Below are positions 62,101 through 64,000 of a DNA stretch of 64,000 nucleotides, in pieces. The notes beneath the pieces were generated by a model. The model was not told where the DNA came from, did no database searches, and worked only from the letters and a program-made list of their open reading frames with translations. The position numbers and the translations under genes were made by a program. The DNA comes from Trissonchulus latispiculum. Lineage: Eukaryota; Nematoda; Enoplea; Enoplida; Ironidae. Position 1 is the first letter of the stretch; each line of letters opens with the position of its first letter. The DNA lies in NCBI GenBank assembly GCA_030248195.1, contig JASAND010030239.1, forward strand, positions 1 through 64,000, in the 5' to 3' direction.

Positions 62101-62125
62101 TGATGGCAAATGCTTGGCAAGACAG
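37989..62125 (-). CDS. TRIP12: TRIP12 E3 ubiquitin ligase (HECT), 21 exons, 5' part outside the window
   Basis: HECT-type (UFD4 class) ligase that receives ubiquitin on a catalytic cysteine and passes it to substrates, mainly nuclear. The 21 exons given separately join with matching phases to 1,321 residues plus stop, and every intron is GT-AG. The 5' exons encode the Gly/Ser/Thr-rich linker that follows WWE in animal TRIP12, with a conserved [10 protein letters not shown] block. The middle exons carry blocks typical of TRIP12 ([67 protein letters not shown]). The HECT domain runs from [16 protein letters not shown] to the C-terminal SFHLS. The catalytic cysteine is in the last exon, in [16 protein letters not shown]. 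Armadillo and WWE exons must lie to the right of 64,000. Introns hold many mobile elements. Confidence 0.96.
38275..38402. repeat. MITE-like repeat in the last TRIP12 intron
   Basis: CCCAGCCAGTGCTA at the left pairs with TAGCACTGGGGTGGG at the right. The middle contains a version of the TTTGAACTCAGCG motif seen in the foldbacks at 24.25 and 35.3 kb. Confidence 0.45.
38541..38754 (-). CDS. TRIP12: TRIP12 exon 20 in window (HECT C-lobe start)
   Basis: Contains [18 protein letters not shown] and [17 protein letters not shown], both HECT signatures. A Gly-rich insert follows LFCG. It ends in a split Gly codon. Confidence 0.95.
38996..39109 (-). CDS. TRIP12: TRIP12 exon 19 in window (HECT)
   Basis: 38 codons: [27 protein letters not shown]. 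Phase 0. Donor GTACGT. Confidence 0.93.
39176..39240. repeat. Dispersed short repeat, copy 1
   Basis: TTGGCTCTCTCCTGTTTCG ... CCTTAGTGACTGCAG ... CAGGCGTTTTT; the same string set occurs in the same orientation at about 55,403-55,471. Nature unknown, non-coding, intronic. Confidence 0.6.
39580..39690. repeat. Dispersed repeat (GCTCAGATTCGGGAAAAATT family), copy 1
   Basis: Shares GCTCAGATTCGGGAAAAATT and AATCATCATTGCGACAACAG with about 49,855-49,960, and more weakly with about 49,018-49,110. Non-coding, all in TRIP12 introns. Confidence 0.6.
39811..39888 (-). repeat. tRNA-derived sequence in TRIP12 intron
   Basis: On the minus strand: A-box-like TAGCGTAGCGGCC, an anticodon-type stem CGCTG/CAGCG, and B-box-like GGATTGAATCTC. 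The anticodon loop is one base short. Likely a SINE head relic. Confidence 0.45.
39925..40056 (-). CDS. TRIP12: TRIP12 exon 18 in window (HECT)
   Basis: 44 codons: [33 protein letters not shown], the linker strand region of the N-lobe. Phase 0. Confidence 0.94.
40232..40378 (-). CDS. TRIP12: TRIP12 exon 17 in window (HECT N-lobe)
   Basis: 49 codons: [20 protein letters not shown] ... [13 protein letters not shown]. Phase 0. Donor GTTAGT. Confidence 0.94.
40499..40641 (-). CDS. TRIP12: TRIP12 exon 16 in window (HECT N-lobe)
   Basis: Encodes GGLYPNSLP and [18 protein letters not shown], the conserved F-x-GRLMA-A--D-RL helix of HECT domains. Donor GTAAAG. Confidence 0.94.
40728..40878. mobile_element. 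Short MITE with G/C-tract interior
   Basis: 151 bases with perfect inverted ends CTGGGCTTATTCTAG, flanked by ATATT on both sides. The interior is almost entirely runs of G or C up to 16 bases long. Confidence 0.7.
41547..41688 (-). CDS. TRIP12: TRIP12 exon 15 in window (HECT N-lobe)
   Basis: [16 protein letters not shown] and [12 protein letters not shown] are HECT hallmarks of this class. A Ser run precedes donor GTAGGT. The exon ends in a split Gly codon. Confidence 0.95.
42323..42421 (-). CDS. TRIP12: TRIP12 exon 14 in window
   Basis: 33 codons: [15 protein letters not shown] ... [10 protein letters not shown], the entry to the HECT domain. Phase 0. Confidence 0.94.
42460..42790 (-). repeat. 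G/C-ended repeat, inverted copy of 48,540-48,870
   Basis: Reverse complement resembles 48,540-48,870: TGGCATTTTTTA..., GGGTCGCCCAAAA, a TTAAGTTTTT block, a TTAAGCTTA block and GGGCTCGCCCCC. Non-coding, in TRIP12 intron 14. A (GGAA)n tract lies just to its right at about 42,800-42,828. Confidence 0.55.
42981..44994. mobile_element. hAT-like non-autonomous element with giant internal palindrome
   Basis: The inverted ends TAGAGATGA / TCATCTCTA are flanked by 8-bp duplications GTCCAAAC (42,973-42,980 and 44,995-45,002). The 8-bp duplication and a TAGAG terminus fit hAT transposons. Both subterminal regions are (GGCTC)n-rich (about 43,005-43,135 and 44,878-44,970). The core is an inverted repeat with arms 43,285-43,897 and 43,917-44,530. 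No transposase. It sits in the TRIP12 intron between window exons 13 and 14. Confidence 0.85.
43285..44530. repeat. Near-perfect palindrome, 613-bp arms
   Basis: The arms differ at only a handful of positions by eye, around a 19-base spacer. The motif TTTGGTATCAAATGAAAG in each arm also occurs in the 147/149-bp tandem arrays at 56-64 kb. Confidence 0.9.
45141..45297 (-). CDS. TRIP12: TRIP12 exon 13 in window
   Basis: [20 protein letters not shown] and ...[10 protein letters not shown] are conserved. Donor GTTCGC. Confidence 0.95.
45605..45923 (-). CDS. TRIP12: TRIP12 exon 12 in window
   Basis: Contains [12 protein letters not shown] and the nearly invariant [20 protein letters not shown], followed by IPNWLKEI. 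It ends in a split Cys codon. Confidence 0.95.
46223..46464 (-). CDS. TRIP12: TRIP12 exon 11 in window (low complexity)
   Basis: Completes the Trp codon, then [11 protein letters not shown] followed by a Gly/Ser/Ala-rich stretch, ending DPLWT plus one base. It matches a weakly conserved segment. Flanking phases agree on both sides. Confidence 0.82.
46925..48130. repeat. Tandem array of about 242-bp units in A-B-A-B-A order
   Basis: AAATTAATAAATTTCATCA recurs at 47,061, 47,286, 47,529, 47,770 and 48,013. Units alternate: A has CAACG and a TATATATTTTTGA-type spacer, B has CACCG, a longer TA run and AGAAGCTCG. This is a two-unit higher-order repeat of about 484 bases. It lies in the intron between window exons 10 and 11. 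Short open frames recur once per period and are artefacts. Confidence 0.85.
48540..48870 (+). repeat. G/C-ended repeat, copy 2
   Basis: Begins GGCATTTTTTAGTGGGGG and ends CCTAAAAAAATGCCAGC. The terminal TGGCATTTTT/AAAAATGCCA strings are inverted. Partner of 42,460-42,790. Confidence 0.55.
49018..49110. repeat. Dispersed repeat (GCTCAGATTCGGGAAAAATT family), copy 2
   Basis: Starts with the same 20-mer as the copies at 39.6 and 49.9 kb, then diverges; the ATCATCATCGCGA string is shared. Confidence 0.5.
49855..49960. repeat. Dispersed repeat (GCTCAGATTCGGGAAAAATT family), copy 3
   Basis: Closely matches the 39.6-kb copy, including TCAGTCAACA and CATTGCGACAACAGACAA. Confidence 0.6.
50525..50775 (-). 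CDS. TRIP12: TRIP12 exon 10 in window
   Basis: [16 protein letters not shown] and [10 protein letters not shown] are conserved blocks. A Pro/Gly/Ser insert separates them. It ends with two bases of a Trp codon. Confidence 0.92.
50860..51180. repeat. Poly-G-ended repeat in TRIP12 intron
   Basis: GCATCCAGGATTTTGAAAAAG followed by G runs, and C runs before GGTCCCTTGGTGCGGCC at the other end. It resembles the 36.5-kb repeat. Confidence 0.45.
51442..51501 (-). CDS. TRIP12: TRIP12 exon 9 in window (acidic micro-exon)
   Basis: Only 20 codons, nearly all Asp, Glu or Ser; matches the acidic stretch after GYGR in other TRIP12 proteins. Phase 0, so it could be skipped in frame. Confidence 0.8.
52169..52231. 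repeat. Perfect 28-bp hairpin
   Basis: TCAAACGTGGACACCCAAAG... pairs perfectly over 28 bp with its downstream complement, around a 7-base loop (ACCAAGC). Pairing continues imperfectly outwards. It lies in the intron between window exons 8 and 9. It may be a minimal MITE or a hairpin RNA source. Confidence 0.8.
52323..52457 (-). CDS. TRIP12: TRIP12 exon 8 in window
   Basis: 45 codons with [29 protein letters not shown], all conserved. Phase 0. Confidence 0.92.
52635..52727 (-). CDS. TRIP12: TRIP12 exon 7 in window
   Basis: 31 codons from [11 protein letters not shown] to [10 protein letters not shown]. Phase 0. Donor GTACGT. Confidence 0.9.
52976..53071 (-). CDS. TRIP12: TRIP12 exon 6 in window
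   Basis: 32 codons with [16 protein letters not shown], matching the conserved LVHKMNNCLSQMEQ segment of TRIP12. Phase 0. Confidence 0.88.
53676..53858 (-). CDS. TRIP12: TRIP12 exon 5 in window
   Basis: 61 codons. [14 protein letters not shown] and [10 protein letters not shown] are hallmarks of the TRIP12 middle region. Phase 0 at both ends. Confidence 0.9.
54614..54738 (-). CDS. TRIP12: TRIP12 exon 4 in window
   Basis: [11 protein letters not shown]... [15 protein letters not shown] matches the conserved helical segment after the linker. It begins with two bases of a split Ala codon. Donor GTAGGT. Confidence 0.85.
54983..55064 (-). CDS. TRIP12: TRIP12 exon 3 in window
   Basis: 27 codons plus one base. 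[11 protein letters not shown] corresponds to the conserved KIKGWIKEQA segment. Confidence 0.8.
55403..55471. repeat. Dispersed short repeat, copy 2
   Basis: Second copy of 39,176-39,240, with a short internal duplication of TTGCC. Confidence 0.6.
55574..58554. mobile_element. Element with 200-bp TIRs, a 147-bp tandem array and an internal hairpin
   Basis: Ends ACAAGAAAGAAAAATGCTCC are inverted. The arms run about 55,574-55,778 and 58,361-58,554 and contain the palindrome ATGCTCCTCCGGAGCAT. Inside are eight 147-bp tandem units, a stretch of about 900 bases shared (inverted) with 62,536-63,480, and the hairpin ATAGGGGTCGC/GCGACCCCTAT at 58,303-58,342. No transposase. No clear target duplication. 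In the long TRIP12 intron between window exons 2 and 3. Confidence 0.65.
56250..57420. repeat. 147-bp tandem array, eight units
   Basis: GGGCTTTCATTTGGTACCAA recurs at 56,326, 56,473, 56,619, 56,766, 56,913, 57,060, 57,207 and 57,354: spacing 146-147 bases throughout. The first three units have TCGATGC before the motif and the last five have TCACTTA, so the array grew from two subtypes. Confidence 0.95.
59200..59960. repeat. 149-bp tandem array, five units
   Basis: GGGCTTTCATTTGATACCAA (one T variant) recurs at 59,322, 59,449, 59,598, 59,747 and 59,896. One unit lacks 22 bases (127 bp). It shares ACAAAAGTTG and the motif with the 147-bp family but has a different GTGGGTGG-rich half. Proline/Lys/Trp-rich open frames over it are artefacts. 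Confidence 0.92.
60689..60724. repeat. 16-bp-stem hairpin beside a TRIP12 splice donor
   Basis: TATTATGTAGGGGCGC - TATC - complement. It matches the hairpins at 58.3 and 62.55 kb in form and flanks (ACAC.ATATTAT before the G run). It is probably the end of the 59.2-60.7-kb repeat element. Confidence 0.85.
60730..61196 (-). CDS. TRIP12: TRIP12 exon 2 in window (linker)
   Basis: Ser/Gly-rich with Gln and His runs. It contains [10 protein letters not shown], which matches the conserved FLASL...W block of animal TRIP12, and ends [10 protein letters not shown]. Donor GTACG is followed at once by a terminal hairpin of a repeat. Confidence 0.85.
61557..62125 (-). CDS. TRIP12: TRIP12 exon 1 in window (linker)
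   Basis: Starts at codon position 3 after acceptor TTTCAG. Low complexity: Gly run, Asn run, Thr run, then Ser/Arg-rich with DKPLDLMM. It aligns in position with the disordered segment after WWE. Donor GTACGT. Confidence 0.85.
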
Positions 62126-62535
62126 CTGAAACAACAAACCCAAATTACATTACAGTACACTTTTTTCCACCTCATATATACCGCGAAAATTCTCTCTGTG
62201 AAGATCAAAAGATCACCCCAAAAACACTCTTTCGCTTTCCCCAAAAAGTGGGTGTCCCTTTTGATATCTAACTTTGTCCTGAAATGGTCACACTTAAAAA
62301 TCTGAAGACTTTTTGCTGGACGATTTTATACCCAATTAAATCAACCTATTTCTTATAATAAAATAGAACGAAGTTAGCAAAGTTACAGGGATACATAGTG
62401 AGGGAATAAGCATAGGGAAAATACAACAATTAAGAACTTAGCTGAGTCTCATAGAATCCAGAAACACCCGATGCAATAGTATACATACTTGAGCATAATT
62501 TAATTTGCCAAAACAAACTTTTTTCAGTGAGTGTT
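62126..62535. other. TRIP12 intron sequence
   Basis: Follows the acceptor of window exon 1. No recognisable TRIP12 exon occurs between here and 64,000; the next upstream exons (WWE, armadillo) must be outside. Confidence 0.6.
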
Positions 62536-64000
62536 ATCATAGGGGTTGCGGCAGCGACCCCTATAATATGTGTGAAAAGTGGCTGGAGACAGTGTAAAAT
62601 AAGCTGCGCAGAAGCTGCGCAAAATCCTGCGCAGATCCTGCGCAGATTTCATGCGCACATTGTAGAGCACATCGAGTTTAGTATGTCTGTGAAGTTTCAG
62701 CCCCGTATCACTTACCGTTAAAAAGTTGCGCCCCGGACCGGTTATGGCGGCGATGTTTTTTTTCCGGTTTCTCCTATTTGATGGTTGTATTGTACGTAAT
62801 GTTCGCCGCTTTCACGTGATCTGCAGCAGTGGGCCAACCTAAAGGGCTATGGGGTCTAGTAGTACCCTCTAAAGAATTTAAGAATCACAACTTTTTTTGC
62901 GCCGCAGCTGCGCCACAGCGCCGCAGTGGCGCCGCAAAGTCGGCTCATAGCGAAAAGTGACCATTTTTGTGGTCGTCGCTCAGGTCGAACGTTACGAGCT
63001 GGAGCTGATTTCTTTTTATATTCAGAAATTACATATATTGAACTAACTAACGGTCCAGGTTGCGTTTCTCTATCACTTCCCTAGCGACCACAGTGGCCCG
63101 TCAAAGATGGCGAAAATTCGAAAAATGAAAAATCGAAATTTCTCGCTATCTATTTAACTTTGAACGCTCAAATCTTCCATACAATGGTTTTCTGGCACGG
63201 AGAATCGATTCCCGCAGTCAGTTTTACCGTCAGACCCACCCATCTTGCTGGGCTGGTTCCACTTTGCCGTCGGGAGGGTCAAGTCGCAAACCGCTTCTTG
63301 GAGGTCCATAGTAGGCTTTACCTGGCCTCTCAAAACTTTGTCTATAGGGGTTTTCTGGTGCGCCCAGCTCATTCCCGGTGTCCTTTTTGCCGTCCGACGT
63401 ACCTATTTTGCTGGGCTGGTTCCACTTTGCCGTTTGAAGGGTCAGCCGGGTGGGGGGTCAAGTGGTCGAAAATAAAATTTTTCAAAAGTGGTCAAATTTG
63501 GTACCAAATGAAAGCCCTAAGCGAGCTGAGCAACTTTTGTCATAGAACTGCATGCTCAAAGTGGCTGTAGAGTGCTGTGGTGGGGTGAGGTGGGGACTTA
63601 GGCGATTTTCGGTCAAAAATGAAAGTTTTCAAAAGTGGTTAAATTTGGTACCAAATGAAAGCCCTAAGCGAGCTGAGCAACTTTTGTCATAGAACTGCAT
63701 GCTCAAAGTGGCTGTAGAGTGCTGTGGTGGCGTGGGGTGGGGACTTAGGCGATTTTCGGTCAAAAATGAAAGTTTTCAAAAGTGGTCAAATTTGGTACCA
63801 AATGAAAGCCCTAAGCGAGCTGAGCAACTTTTGTCATAGAACTGCATGCTCAAAGTGACTGTAGAGTGCTGTGGTGGGGTGGGGTGGGGACTTAGGCGAT
63901 TTTCGGTCAAAAATGAAAGTTTTCAAAAGTGGTCAAATTTGGTATCAAATGAAAGCCCTAAGTGAGCTGAGCAACTTTTGACATGGAACCATCCACCAAT
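62536..64000. mobile_element. Inverted copy of the 147-bp-array element, running off the window
   Basis: It begins with the hairpin ATAGGGGTTGC/GCGACCCCTAT. It continues with the reverse complement of about 57,420-58,340, then tandem units of the same satellite at 147-base spacing (GCCCTAAG at 63,514, 63,661, 63,808 and 63,955). Opposite orientation to the 55.6-58.6-kb copy. Confidence 0.8.

Noticed and set aside
62126..64000. Upstream WWE or armadillo exons of TRIP12
   Set aside because: Looked for in all minus-strand frames; only intron and repeat sequence seen.

Overview
The window is nuclear DNA from an animal. The supports are GT-AG introns in conserved genes, tRNA-derived SINEs, an LTR retrotransposon, (CA)n and (TA)n microsatellites, and many inverted-repeat DNA elements. 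The two host genes are clearly metazoan. I cannot name the phylum; an invertebrate is likeliest from the mix of repeats.

Layout. 1-9.1 kb is intergenic, with one tRNA-like sequence near 1.95 kb, a (CA)n tract near 8.1 kb and a MITE near 8.9 kb. 9,119-23,291 is bounded by outward-facing terminal inverted repeats with a TAA duplication. Nested inside is a Ty3/gypsy-type LTR retrotransposon on the minus strand (10,799-21,814). Its main ORF (2,643 codons, unbroken) runs Gag - envelope-like glycoprotein - protease - RT - RNase H - integrase in one frame. A second, Cys-rich ORF follows pol. 23.6-27.2 kb holds a TTAA-flanked foldback and two MITE families.

27,448-30,617 is a three-exon SLC22-type major facilitator transporter gene on the minus strand. 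30.6-37.9 kb is intergenic, with a (TA)n tract, one complete SINE with target duplications, and a second copy of a repeat also seen near 10 kb. 37,989-62,125 carries 21 coding exons of the HECT ubiquitin ligase TRIP12 (minus strand), from the low-complexity linker after the WWE domain to the catalytic C-lobe and stop. The armadillo and WWE exons lie beyond the right edge. The 21 exons join in frame (3,967 coding bases including the stop).

The TRIP12 introns are full of young repeats: a 2.0-kb hAT-like element with a near-perfect 613-bp-arm palindrome (42,981-44,994), an alternating A-B-A-B-A tandem array of about 242-bp units (46.9-48.1 kb), a 63-nt hairpin (52.2 kb), and three related elements with 147-149-bp tandem arrays and a common terminal hairpin (55.6-64 kb). 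One of those hairpins lies four bases inside a TRIP12 splice donor.

The transporter and TRIP12 have no evident functional link; they are only neighbours on the same strand. The most unusual object is the retroelement with an envelope-like module built into the middle of its single polyprotein.
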